Origin: Bacteroidota bacterium
Lineage (GTDB): Bacteria; Bacteroidota; Bacteroidia; Chitinophagales; Chitinophagaceae
DNA: 31,461 nt
Direction: 5' to 3'
Assembly (NCBI GenBank): GCA_023429825.1
Contig: JAEZDC010000016.1
Location: 1 to 31,461 of the forward strand
The notes below the pieces were generated by a model that was not told the DNA's origin, made no database searches, and saw nothing but the letters and a program-made list of their open reading frames with translations. The position numbers and the translations under genes are program-made. This document shows, one piece after another, positions 9,178 through 18,201 of the stretch. The stretch's first letter is position 1, and each line of letters opens with the position of its first letter.

Positions 9178-10191
9178 CTACTTCAATTGCTTTGCTGATT
9201 CATAGATTTTCTCAATGATCTCAACTGTCTTCATAGCTTCGAAGGAACTTGCTGCGATCGAACTATTGTTTTTCAGAACATCAATAAGGTTTGCATATAC
9301 TTTATCATGATTAGACATAGAGCCGAGATAAGTGCCGTATTCATTAGCTCTATTGCCTTCAGGCAGGTTCTCTATTTTATAATCTTTGATATTTTGATAT
9401 TCCAATTCATTCAGGTACTCACCCCCGATCTTGACTGTCCCATTTTCAGCAAAGAGAGTCAATGATCCTTCCATATTTTTATTATAGCTATTAACAGTAT
9501 AATTGATCGTACCAATTGCCCCTGTATTAAACTCCAGAATAATAGCACCTGTATCTTCGAATTCGATAATACCTTCATGAGCAAAATTCCTGGTTAACGT
9601 ATAAGCCCTTTTTACATCGCCAGCCATCCAATATATAAGATCAATGAAGTGGCTAAATTGGGTAAACAAGGTACCGCCGTCCAATTCTGCAGTTCCTTTC
9701 CAGGAATCTTTATAATAATCCGCATTCCTATTCCAAAAACAGTTCAACTGTATGCTATATATTTTGCCTAGTATTCCTTTATCTAATATGTCTTTTACTG
9801 CAACAACAGGAGGGTTAAAGCGGTTTTGTTTGATTGCAAACAAGCGCCTATTATACATTTCCGCTGTTTTGATCATCTCGCCACAATCGCTTGCCTTTAT
9901 TGCTAAAGGCTTTTCACACAAAACATGAAAACCAGCTTTTAAAGATTTTATCGAATGTTCTGCATGCAGACCATTGGGAGTACAGATAGTGACTACATCA
10001 ATATCTTTTTTCTGGGCTAATAAGTCGTCAACAGAATAATAAGCACTTGCTCCATATTTTAAAGCTATATCGTTAGCTTTTTCTTTTATCACATCACATA
10101 CAGCTACTAGTATTCCAAAGTTGTCGATATGTTCCGCATGCCGTTGCGCAATTCTTCCGCAACCTATAATCGCAAATCGAATTTTACTCAT
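9178..10191 (-). CDS. Gfo/Idh/MocA-family NDP-sugar oxidoreductase (WlbA/WbpB-like)
   Basis: The 337-residue protein starts with a Rossmann NAD-binding motif (AIIGCGRIAQRH, residues 8-19). It has the family Lys in CEKPLAI near 92-98 and the substrate-side motif GGTLFTQFSHFIDL near 173-186. The last motif and the overall sequence style resemble WlbA/WbpB, which oxidise C3 of UDP-GlcNAc-uronic acid on the way to 2,3-diamino uronic acids. The UDP-GlcNAc 6-dehydrogenase and the LbH acetyltransferase expected in that pathway are not in this window, so the exact substrate is open. It is separated from the GT2 gene by 34 bp and starts 5 bp after the upstream GT4 gene. Confidence 0.88.
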   Translation of the reverse strand: MSKIRFAIIGCGRIAQRHAEHIDNFGILVAVCDVIKEKANDIALKYGASAYYSVDDLLAQKKDIDVVTICTPNGLHAEHSIKSLKAGFHVLCEKPLAIKASDCGEMIKTAEMYNRRLFAIKQNRFNPPVVAVKDILDKGILGKIYSIQLNCFWNRNADYYKDSWKGTAELDGGTLFTQFSHFIDLIYWMAGDVKRAYTLTRNFAHEGIIEFEDTGAIILEFNTGAIGTINYTVNSYNKNMEGSLTLFAENGTVKIGGEYLNELEYQNIKDYKIENLPEGNRANEYGTYLGSMSNHDKVYANLIDVLKNNSSIAASSFEAMKTVEIIEKIYESAKQLK

Positions 10192-10196
10192 CCAGT

Positions 10197-11243
10197 TCAG
10201 TTAGTACTAAGTGTTTCAAATATATAGTTCCATTTTTCAAGAACAGGGCCTTCACCAAACTGCCTTGAGAATTTATACCCTTCTTCAGCAATAGACTTTC
10301 CTTTTGCTGAATTCTCAATAATGCTGGTAATTTTATCAGCCATCTCCTGATCATTATCCAACTCCACCAATAATCCATTAAAGTTTTGCCGTACTAAGAA
10401 TGGGATCCCGCCTGTATTCACAGAGATAACAGGTAATCCTAAACACATCATTTCAATAACAGAAACAGGCGCATTATCGATTTTGTTAGTACAGATATAA
10501 ATATCACATTCAGATGCATATTTATTTTTCTGTTGAATATCTATGTATCCAGGAAACTCAATTTTATCAACTACTCCAAGATTACTCGCTAATTGTTTAA
10601 CTGAAGATAAAGAGCCATTATCAAATCCGGCCATCACCATTTTGAATTCCGGAAACCTTTTAGAAAGAATGGCAGCCACTCTAACAGCCATTTCAGGATT
10701 GTAGATTTTTTCAAAAGTTCGCATCCATAAAAGGCAAGGCCTAAAATTTTCTTTGGGATGAAAAATATACTCGTTCAAATTGAGCACATTTTCAATTTCT
10801 ACACTTTCAAATCCATGCTGCTTTAATGTTTCCTGTAAAAAACCAGACGGGCAAACAATTTTATCGGCTCTCTTCAATATTTTATAATATCTCCCAGGAT
10901 TTAATCTCATCTTCTGAGGAATTGATCCGCCATGTACAATAAGAACTGTTTTCTTTTTCAACCATTTTAAAATTCTACTGCTAATATCAGCCCAGATAAA
11001 GCTATTGTAACCACCATAAATCGGCAACACAGCAATATTGTATTCTTTTCTCCTTCTTAGAATAACATTAATCGTTTCTAAAAAACGCTGCACCTTTTTA
11101 ATCTTATCAGAAACTTTAAGAACAGCATATCCATTTTTGCTAAGAAGTTCAGCCAACTGATCAGCTGCTGTACGAATGGTGGTAGCTCTGTTTTTCTCCG
11201 AAAGAAATAACCCAATGATCAAAATACCTTTCACATTACTCAT
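10197..11243 (-). CDS. Family 4 glycosyltransferase
   Basis: The 348-residue GT-B protein has a C-terminal GT4 domain. Signs are FKMVMAGFDNGS, the strand leading to IEFPGYID, and the donor-site segment APVSVIEMMCLGLPVIS. In the EX7E motif the first Glu is replaced by Asn (NAPVSVIE), so it is a variant of the canonical pair. No signal peptide is present, so it should act at the cytosolic face on nucleotide sugars. The start codon overlaps the stop of the CapK-like gene (ATGA). Donor and linkage cannot be read from the sequence. Confidence 0.87.
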   Translation of the reverse strand: MSNVKGILIIGLFLSEKNRATTIRTAADQLAELLSKNGYAVLKVSDKIKKVQRFLETINVILRRRKEYNIAVLPIYGGYNSFIWADISSRILKWLKKKTVLIVHGGSIPQKMRLNPGRYYKILKRADKIVCPSGFLQETLKQHGFESVEIENVLNLNEYIFHPKENFRPCLLWMRTFEKIYNPEMAVRVAAILSKRFPEFKMVMAGFDNGSLSSVKQLASNLGVVDKIEFPGYIDIQQKNKYASECDIYICTNKIDNAPVSVIEMMCLGLPVISVNTGGIPFLVRQNFNGLLVELDNDQEMADKITSIIENSAKGKSIAEEGYKFSRQFGEGPVLEKWNYIFETLSTN

Positions 11244-12634
11244 AAAGACTTAACCTTAGATATCACCGCTTTAAACTTACCGTTATTGCCCACAGGTATT
11301 TGCTTTACTTCATTAATTTGAAGATGTATCTTTCCGAGTTGGCTTTCTAATCTCTTTTTGATACTTTCTCTTTCATCGTTTGTTAACCCATCTGTTTCTA
11401 CATTAACTGTAAAATCGTGAAGAGAATCTTGTACAACCTGCGCTCGCATAACATTTGGAAGATCCAGGAAAACGCCGTGAAATCTTACCATCTGTCTTCC
11501 ATCTGCACCTACAACGACCTCTTCATTTCTTCCAATGATCTCTTCTACAACCGGAAAGTTTCGTCCGCACTTTGCTGTTTGATCTTTTGCGAGCTTTACC
11601 CTATCTCCTATTCTATACCTGATCAAGGGCTGATCGAAATTTAAAAAACCAGTACATACAAGTTCGCCTTCCTCTCCCGGTAAAGCATGAGTCCCATCAC
11701 CTTTAATAACTTCTACTATCGCACAATCAGGGCTTATCAAAAGTTGGCCATATTCATTCTCTGATATCAGACCCCACCACTCCACACCACTCCATGCATC
11801 ATAAACTTTGCACTGATAAACATCCATTAATACCTTTCGCATTTCATTAGTCAGTTTTTCGCTAGAGGTTAGTACCGCTTTCATCTTTGGAGGCACAAGG
11901 CCTGATTCACGAAAGTATTTTGCAAGGATGTAATTGGATGTTGCATATCCAACAATATAAGCTGGCTTGTATTTGCGGAGTCCTTCAAAGTAATTCTCAG
12001 CATTCGTTTTTGAAAGATGGTAAGCTGAAAAATATAATTGCTTTTCAAAGAAATTATACCGGTAATACGGTGGATTTGCGTCTGCTGTTGGAACTATTCG
12101 CCTGCCACCTATCATTGCCCTGGAATCAGTATATTTTATTCCTGCCCAGTTTCTAACTCTAGCTTCATAAATAGCAGAAATCTTCTGGTGTGTTTTTAAA
12201 GAAAAAAGAATATTTACAGGTGTGCCTGTACTGCCACTACTTGAAAAAAAAGTGCCTCCAGGTTCCCTTTCACTTGAAATAAGATCAGTTTTTCCTAACC
12301 GTCGTAATGTATTTTTTTCCAGCAAGGGAATTGTCTTCAGATCAGATAGTTCAAAAGCTTTCAATTTAGCCGGATTTAACCCGCTAGAGTCGAATAATTG
12401 TTTATAATAAGAAACTGTATTATAACTATGTACCAAAAGATCACGTAATTGCTGAACCTGGTATAGTTCCCACTGTTGCTTACTGAATGATTCTCGCTTT
12501 TTAAATTCAACAAGCTCCTGTTTGAAAATTCCTCCGAACCTTCTTCTTTGCCAGTGATAGCCAAAAACTGAAATGGCAAAATTTTGCAATTGCACGGGCA
12601 AATAAGGATATACTTTTTGCTGAAAAAAAATCAT
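11240..12634 (-). CDS. CapK/PaaK-like adenylate-forming enzyme (phenylacetate-CoA ligase family)
   Basis: The 464-residue protein belongs to the PaaK/CapK branch of AMP-forming enzymes. The phosphate-binding motif SSSGSTGTP lies at about residues 130-138, and YDAWSGVEWWG and RYRIGDRV follow in the order seen in PaaK. A C-terminal lid domain is also present (GRNEEVVVGADGRQ). Such genes occur in capsule clusters as CapK, where their substrates are mostly unknown. They activate a carboxylic acid as an adenylate for transfer to CoA or directly to an acceptor. It is joined by 4-bp ATGA overlaps to both the GNAT gene upstream and the GT4 gene downstream. I infer activation of an acyl or aminoacyl group destined for a sugar. 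Confidence 0.88.
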   Translation of the reverse strand: MIFFQQKVYPYLPVQLQNFAISVFGYHWQRRRFGGIFKQELVEFKKRESFSKQQWELYQVQQLRDLLVHSYNTVSYYKQLFDSSGLNPAKLKAFELSDLKTIPLLEKNTLRRLGKTDLISSEREPGGTFFSSSGSTGTPVNILFSLKTHQKISAIYEARVRNWAGIKYTDSRAMIGGRRIVPTADANPPYYRYNFFEKQLYFSAYHLSKTNAENYFEGLRKYKPAYIVGYATSNYILAKYFRESGLVPPKMKAVLTSSEKLTNEMRKVLMDVYQCKVYDAWSGVEWWGLISENEYGQLLISPDCAIVEVIKGDGTHALPGEEGELVCTGFLNFDQPLIRYRIGDRVKLAKDQTAKCGRNFPVVEEIIGRNEEVVVGADGRQMVRFHGVFLDLPNVMRAQVVQDSLHDFTVNVETDGLTNDERESIKKRLESQLGKIHLQINEVKQIPVGNNGKFKAVISKVKSL

Positions 12635-13257
12635 AGATGCTTCTGCATTATAAAATTTTCCTTGTCTTCCTTAGATATCTGCCAATTTGATGCTTTGTAA
12701 GCGTTTATAGCCTGAGCATTATTTTTTCTAACTGATAGAATAAGCTCATTCCGTTTGAACCGCATTGCAGCCTTTTCAAATTCCTTAAGTAGCAATTTTG
12801 ATAGGCCTTTACCCTGATGGTTCGGATCAACTCCAATAACAACCAAACCTACAACAGGATGAAATGTTGATGTTCCACTTGAGCTATATTTCCGCCTTAG
12901 AATTTTCTGTAAGATATTTTTCCAGATGAAAGGATAATACCTTCTTACTTCCTGATGAAATAAAAGCAATGGTTTTCTTAAAAGTGATATTACTGCTTCA
13001 TTGAAAGCGTATTGAAGCATCCCACTGCTTGAGCCATCTCCCACTTTCACAGCTGCATGTCCTCCGCAAAAACCAATAATTCTGTCATTCTCGGCAATAT
13101 GAATCATAAACCGATTGTCTGCAGAGAAAAACCAGGACAAAGATTTCGCAAGATATTTTTTTCCAAGACGCGTTGACAATGACGCAGGAAAGCATCGCAT
13201 ATAACATTCGGCGATTGCATAAACATCTTTATGCGTACTGGATTCTATTAACAGCAT
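12631..13257 (-). CDS. GNAT-family N-acyltransferase
   Basis: The 208-residue protein has the GNAT acyl-CoA-binding motif in VVIGVDPNHQGKGLSKLLL (about residues 138-156). A typical motif B follows (NAQAINAYKASNWQISKE near 180-198), together with an N-terminal strand-helix MLLIESSTHKDVYAIAECY. GNAT enzymes of sugar clusters (WecD, PseH) acylate amino groups of nucleotide sugars. It may act on the amino sugar made by the DegT aminotransferase here. Its start lies 29 bp inside the O-antigen ligase gene, and its stop overlaps the CapK-like start, which suggests a coupled function with that enzyme. An extra segment with basic residues (RRYYPFIWKNILQKILRRK) sits between the two halves of the fold. 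Confidence 0.87.
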   Translation of the reverse strand: MLLIESSTHKDVYAIAECYMRCFPASLSTRLGKKYLAKSLSWFFSADNRFMIHIAENDRIIGFCGGHAAVKVGDGSSSGMLQYAFNEAVISLLRKPLLLFHQEVRRYYPFIWKNILQKILRRKYSSSGTSTFHPVVGLVVIGVDPNHQGKGLSKLLLKEFEKAAMRFKRNELILSVRKNNAQAINAYKASNWQISKEDKENFIMQKHL

Positions 13258-14554
13258 CTGCTTTCTTTCTTTTTATTAAGGAAGGCATACCCACTGCCAT
13301 CATCAAAATCAAGGGTTGAATACTTATTTTTAATCCGTTATGAACGGATATCAGGCAGAAAAGAGCGACTAGATAAATTCCATAATGTTTCTCAAAGGTT
13401 CTTCGATTGATCACTTCTATTATCAATAAAAAGAAAAATCCCCAATAAAAAAAAATACCAAAAAGACCATGCTCAGCTGCGGCTCGAATAAATTCATTAT
13501 GAGCACCGGATTCTTCCATAAAAAGATTTCTTCTTTTTACCTCTACAGAAAAATTTCCTGTGCCTACGCCAAACACGGGTTTATCAGTGAAGATTTCTAT
13601 CCCGGCATTAATAAGTATCTCTCTATTTGATGCTCCTGCTTGTTTATATCTGGCTTCGATTTTCCCTTCCGTCTGCGTAGTTACCAATGTATATGCTAAA
13701 TATGCAACAGGTATAAAAAAAACAAACTTAAAATACTGGCCCATTCTCTGCCGGTTAAACCACATATAGATCATTACTACGAGCACAAGAAAGTATAATC
13801 CGCCTCTAGAAAAAGTAAGGATCATATTGATAGCACAAAATGCAAGTGCGGCGATATTCAACCACCTATTCTTTGAGAAACGATCCATTATGGAGAAAAA
13901 GAAAAAAACACAACCCATTCCCAAATAACCACTTAGCTGCACCGGCGCCAAACCATTAGAAGCTTCTCTGCTGGAAAAACCAATATATTCCACATTACCT
14001 TTTAAATGAGCCACCAATATTATAGCAGCTAAATAAATTGATGCATTCTTTATAGGCTGGAATAATCTTGTAAATAGTTGCGGTGTTAACACGGTTATTG
14101 AAGCCCAAAAAACAACGACAAAAAGTGCAATAGAATTAATAAGCAGTTGACGAAACACTTCAGTTCTTTCGGCTCTTACTCCGTTTACAATCTCGATAAA
14201 AACAAAGATCAGTAAAAAGACAAAAGCTTTACTGTGATTAGTTCTTTTAAGCTTGGTTGAAGTAAGTAAAATTAAGAATACAACAATCAAAAAATATTGA
14301 ACAGTTAAGTAGGGAGTCCATTTGACAAAGGCTCGTATCACGATCTCATTAAAACATATGTATGGCAATAGCGTATAAACTTTTGAAATATTAAACTGCA
14401 GCGCAAAATATATACAGATCAACATTAGTCCTATGTTCGCTATACCGATTACACTTTTTGGAATCACATTATAGCCCACTAAAAGACCTAAAGTGATAGC
14501 GACAATGACGTTACCAGTTTCTGTTGCCCAAAAAGAAAATGGATTCTTAGCCAA
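13229..14554 (-). CDS. O-antigen ligase / Wzy-type polymerase family membrane protein
   Basis: The 441-residue protein consists almost entirely of hydrophobic segments (about ten to twelve). It carries the Wzy_C signature: FTDKPVFGVGTGNF near 318-331, then GAHNEFIRAAAEHGLFG near 349-365. FSRGGLYFLVLV near 250 is also typical of the family. Members either polymerise lipid-linked repeat units (Wzy) or ligate a finished chain to lipid A (WaaL) at the periplasmic face. Sequence alone does not separate these. The start is TTG at 14554, overlapping the previous gene by 8 bp. The next ATG would remove the first membrane segment, so I keep the TTG. Confidence 0.88.
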   Translation of the reverse strand: MAKNPFSFWATETGNVIVAITLGLLVGYNVIPKSVIGIANIGLMLICIYFALQFNISKVYTLLPYICFNEIVIRAFVKWTPYLTVQYFLIVVFLILLTSTKLKRTNHSKAFVFLLIFVFIEIVNGVRAERTEVFRQLLINSIALFVVVFWASITVLTPQLFTRLFQPIKNASIYLAAIILVAHLKGNVEYIGFSSREASNGLAPVQLSGYLGMGCVFFFFSIMDRFSKNRWLNIAALAFCAINMILTFSRGGLYFLVLVVMIYMWFNRQRMGQYFKFVFFIPVAYLAYTLVTTQTEGKIEARYKQAGASNREILINAGIEIFTDKPVFGVGTGNFSVEVKRRNLFMEESGAHNEFIRAAAEHGLFGIFFYWGFFFLLIIEVINRRTFEKHYGIYLVALFCLISVHNGLKISIQPLILMMAVGMPSLIKRKKADAVNRIQYA

Positions 14555-15698
14555 AGTATTCTTCTATTCCTTTGTAATATTCAAATGCCCAACTTTCCAA
14601 AGTATGTGCCTTCGCAAAGCTTCTTCCCATATTTATCATCGTAATAACAGCAGCGGGATTATCTAATATTTTACTGAAAATGTTAACAACCACTGATGGA
14701 TCATCATCTGTATTAAAAACAAAACCCTGTTCCTGATTCTGCGTAATATAAGAAGCCATTTCTGTATTGCTGATAATAGGAGTCAGTCCATGAAAGAAGC
14801 CCTCAATTGGAACTTTACCAAAACCTTCTTTTATAGGTGACTGCAAAATAAAATCACTTTTGCGGTAAATATTTCTAAGTTCGGCATGGTCCTTTTTTCC
14901 GACAAAGTGAACATCTTGTTCAAGACCATTCTCAGCAATGAAGTTCAGATAATGGCGTTTTAGCGGTCCATCGCCTACTATGATTAATTGAAATGTAATT
15001 CCTTTTTGCTTCGCAAGTTTGCAGGCATCAAGGATATATTTATGATTTTTATTAGTTACAAGCGAACCAACTGATACTAATTTTAAACAACTAATTCCAT
15101 TCTGTTCAATTGATTTTATTCGTGCCTTAACCTGCAAGTCCTCTTCTTCCCATACAGACGAATTATATGAAGGACTGATTCCATTTCTGAATTTTCCACT
15201 TTGGATCTTCTTACTATAAACCCAAACAGGTCCGCGGAAATATTTTTTTAGCCATTTTTTTTGTAGCCGGTACGTAAATGGTTCATTCTTGCTATCCCAT
15301 GACCCCGTATATGTCGCGAACACGGGCTTTTTTATTGCGTAGAAATAAAGCAGCCCAGGTATGTTAATATTATTTGGAAACCTTTGATAAACGATATCGC
15401 TTGATGCATTCACCTTCTTGAATGCATTTATCCATGAAGGAATATTAGCAATGATCCTCACTTTATCAAGCACATTATTTCCTCCTACATTCTTCACTTT
15501 TATAAAACTAATCTTGCTGCTTTGATAAATAGAATAAGTGAGGCGTTCATTAAACGATATGAAAGGGCAACAAATTATTACTGATTCAAAATGAGTTGCT
15601 AACGCTTCAAATTGTTTAAGTAAAATATGATTTTCTGTTGCAACCTCTCCAGTTGGTGTTTCAAAGTGAAGACAATCGGAAATAATACCAAGTCTCAT
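14547..15698 (-). CDS. Family 4 glycosyltransferase
   Basis: The 383-residue GT-B protein has a recognisable GT4 C-terminal half: KLVSVGSLVTNKNHKYIL, LIIVGDGPLKRHY, and the donor-site EX7E motif in KEGFGKVPIEGFFHGLTPII, all near residues 205-310. The N-terminal half opens with LGIISDCLHFETPTG, the usual first strand and loop. It has no membrane helix or signal peptide and would work on lipid-linked intermediates at the inner face of the membrane. It is joined to the GT2 gene by an ATGA overlap. The sugar specificity is unknown. Confidence 0.9.
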   Translation of the reverse strand: MRLGIISDCLHFETPTGEVATENHILLKQFEALATHFESVIICCPFISFNERLTYSIYQSSKISFIKVKNVGGNNVLDKVRIIANIPSWINAFKKVNASSDIVYQRFPNNINIPGLLYFYAIKKPVFATYTGSWDSKNEPFTYRLQKKWLKKYFRGPVWVYSKKIQSGKFRNGISPSYNSSVWEEEDLQVKARIKSIEQNGISCLKLVSVGSLVTNKNHKYILDACKLAKQKGITFQLIIVGDGPLKRHYLNFIAENGLEQDVHFVGKKDHAELRNIYRKSDFILQSPIKEGFGKVPIEGFFHGLTPIISNTEMASYITQNQEQGFVFNTDDDPSVVVNIFSKILDNPAAVITMINMGRSFAKAHTLESWAFEYYKGIEEYFG

Positions 15699-17050
15699 TT
15701 TAAAAATTCAATACCCTTATCTCTTTGAAGCATTTCAGAAGCAATTCTATCAGCTTTTCTATATTGGAAATAAAGTACAGGACTTTTAACCAGAAAAAGA
15801 AGAAAACTTAGAAACAGCATACTACTGCTTTTCTTATGTCTGTAGGACACATTTGACAACATCAAACCAAGGATGACCGCATGTTTGGTTTCTTCAGGCG
15901 AAAGATATTTTCTGTACTGAAACAATACACTGGGTACTGGCTTTGGCTGAAACCACTTCTTTTGTCGAAAAGCGTCCCATGATCCCATCTCTCTTAATCC
16001 ACCTTCCTTCACTTTTAAATGTACTCTTGCAGCAAAGGGATTGCTGATACTTCTATATCCGTTAAGAAAAGCCCTATAGCCGAATTCACCATCGCCTTGC
16101 CGCATTTTATTGTATTGGATATCAAATAAACCGATTTCTTTAAATACAGATTTTTTAACGAGTGCATTACCACTATCAAATTGGTCAGCCCAACGGAAAT
16201 AAGTATAGCTTTTTGACACTTTGGATCCGCTAGTGGCTAGTGAAACACCTGCTGAAATATCAGCATCGAAATAATCTATACATTTTAAATGTTGTTCGAT
16301 CCAATCTGCCTCTACCCGTGAATCATCATCAAAAAACAATAAATAATCAGCGCCAGATGATTTAATGGCTTTATTACGTGCTGTCCAGAGCAGCTTTTCG
16401 TTTTGCCGAATGAATCTGATTTTTAAATTGAACCTTGAATAAAACGCTTCATTATAATTATCACTTTGATCAATTATGATTACTTCAAAATTTGAATGGT
16501 TCTGCTTTTCCAGGTCAGTTAACGCATCAGCTAAATAATTATACCTGTTTAAAGTAGGGATGATGACGCTCACAAAAGGATTGCTCTTAATTAAATCACT
16601 TTCAAAGCATGCATACTCCTTTATAGGCTGAGAGTACTTGAATAAATCGTGTCGCTTTATTCTGAATGATGGCTTTGCAGCGCTTATTTCTTTAAATGGA
16701 TTGCAGAGCGAGATGAGTCTCGTTATTAAGGCAAAACACAGGAATGGGAATCCCCAATATTTAGCAACAAACCTGTACTCGTCTTTTAGTGAAGGCTTAG
16801 GTAGCAAAAATATTTGAGAGATGTTATCCCGTTGTATAGTTGCCATATGTCCACTATGAAAGCCCCTAAATCCTATATCCATCCACTTTGCAGTTTCTGT
16901 TTCATAAGCATCATCTGCTGTTATATTATTATTTTTTGAAGGCTGGAAAACCGGATGATAAAAACATGTAGGAACAAAATCTCCTTTCGATGGAATAATA
17001 TTGAACTGCCATGCAGGCTGAACAAATTTGATGAACTCAAAGGGAAACAT
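15695..17050 (-). CDS. Family 2 glycosyltransferase with an unusual N-terminal extension
   Basis: In the 451-residue protein the GT2 domain only starts near residue 158 (VSVIIPTLNRYNYL). It continues with IIDQSDNYNE, TARNKAIKSS, and a catalytic Asp cluster FFDDDSR near 238, then KMRQGDGEFGYRAF for the acceptor side. The 157 residues before it are not part of a normal GT2 domain. They contain GFRGFHSGHMATIQRDN and a hydrophobic stretch near 96-112 (FPFLCFALITRLISLC). A second hydrophobic stretch lies near 410-430. The ATG at 17050 lies 14 bp inside the upstream gene. I see no in-frame stop separating the extension from the catalytic domain, so it appears to be one polypeptide. Confidence 0.85.
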   Translation of the reverse strand: MFPFEFIKFVQPAWQFNIIPSKGDFVPTCFYHPVFQPSKNNNITADDAYETETAKWMDIGFRGFHSGHMATIQRDNISQIFLLPKPSLKDEYRFVAKYWGFPFLCFALITRLISLCNPFKEISAAKPSFRIKRHDLFKYSQPIKEYACFESDLIKSNPFVSVIIPTLNRYNYLADALTDLEKQNHSNFEVIIIDQSDNYNEAFYSRFNLKIRFIRQNEKLLWTARNKAIKSSGADYLLFFDDDSRVEADWIEQHLKCIDYFDADISAGVSLATSGSKVSKSYTYFRWADQFDSGNALVKKSVFKEIGLFDIQYNKMRQGDGEFGYRAFLNGYRSISNPFAARVHLKVKEGGLREMGSWDAFRQKKWFQPKPVPSVLFQYRKYLSPEETKHAVILGLMLSNVSYRHKKSSSMLFLSFLLFLVKSPVLYFQYRKADRIASEMLQRDKGIEFLK

Positions 17051-18200
17051 TCCTTTCTAAAAGTAATTTGTATTCCTTTTCAAAAATATCTAATTGCCTA
17101 CCTACGTTAAACTCTGACTCAACCTTCTTCCTTGCGTTCGCTCCAAGGGTTTCTGCAAATTTTTCATTGCTTAAAACGCGTTTAAGATCGCCGGCTAGTT
17201 TAGAATGGTCATAAACCTCAGATAATAATCCATCAACTGAATCTTCAATTACTTCTTGCATACCTCCTGCCTTCGTTACAACGACAGGCAACTCCATGCT
17301 CATAGCTTCAAGAACAGAGTTTGCTATACCCTCATAAACACTAGGCAAAAAGAAAACCTTTGCAATCTTATAGAAATTAATTATTTCATCTCTATTTTTC
17401 TTTCCCGCAAGAAAGACATTTCGCTGGAGATTCATAGAATTAATATAAAAAAGCAGCTCCTCTTTTGCTGAACCCTCTCCTATGATAATCCATTTGGCTG
17501 CAGGATGATCATGAAGCAATTCTTTAAAAGCCAGCAAACCAATTAGATAACCTTTTTGAAAAGTAAGCCTGCCTACAGATAAAACGACATGTTCCTCAAC
17601 AGGTTGCTTTTTTGATCTTTTAAAAACATCAATATCGACTGCAGGCCGATTAATAAAAATCTTTTCTGCTTTTGCACCATAGTTCCTAATGATTGAACTC
17701 ATATTATCTGAAACACAATGAATCTTGTCTGTCAGATCAAATAACTTTTTAAGTTTTTCTTTTCGGCCTTCATCAGTAATAGGTTTTACATTCTCAGCAG
17801 TTCCTCTGCAACTTGTAACAATTATTCCCGGCAACTTCTTAAATAATGGCATGTATTGTATCGCAAGACCGGAAAATTGAAAGTGATAGATATCACATTT
17901 ATATTGTTTGAAGATATTTTTCTGCAGTAAGAATGGGATCGAGTTTCTTTCAGCTCCGAAAAGTGTAAAAGGCAACAATGGGTTCTTAAGAACTGCGGTA
18001 ATGAAATTCTGCTTTACAGAAATAATTTTTAGACCTCTGATTGCTTTCAAATTGTATAAGTTCTCAAGGGTACCATCTGTTCCTTTTTGATTTTTAAATA
18101 CAACTACTTCGTGTCCCCTACTACAAAGACCTATTACTATATTGGTAATAAATGTTTCGCTGACTGATGGAAAGCTGTTTGTAATAATACCGATTTTCAT
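17037..18200 (-). CDS. Family 4 glycosyltransferase
   Basis: The 387-residue GT-B enzyme opens with IGIITNSFPSVSETFI, a start typical of colanic-acid-type (WcaL-like) GT4 transferases. It continues with VVLSVGRLTFQKGYLIGL near 200-217, WIIIGEGSAKEEL near 235-247, and the EX7E donor motif in PSVYEGIANSVLEAMSM near 285-300. A C-terminal helix then folds back as usual. It should be cytosolic. It starts 1 bp after the end of the asparagine synthase gene and is one of four GT4 genes in the cluster. Donor and acceptor are unknown. Confidence 0.92.
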   Translation of the reverse strand: MKIGIITNSFPSVSETFITNIVIGLCSRGHEVVVFKNQKGTDGTLENLYNLKAIRGLKIISVKQNFITAVLKNPLLPFTLFGAERNSIPFLLQKNIFKQYKCDIYHFQFSGLAIQYMPLFKKLPGIIVTSCRGTAENVKPITDEGRKEKLKKLFDLTDKIHCVSDNMSSIIRNYGAKAEKIFINRPAVDIDVFKRSKKQPVEEHVVLSVGRLTFQKGYLIGLLAFKELLHDHPAAKWIIIGEGSAKEELLFYINSMNLQRNVFLAGKKNRDEIINFYKIAKVFFLPSVYEGIANSVLEAMSMELPVVVTKAGGMQEVIEDSVDGLLSEVYDHSKLAGDLKRVLSNEKFAETLGANARKKVESEFNVGRQLDIFEKEYKLLLERNVSL

Positions 18201-18201
18201 A

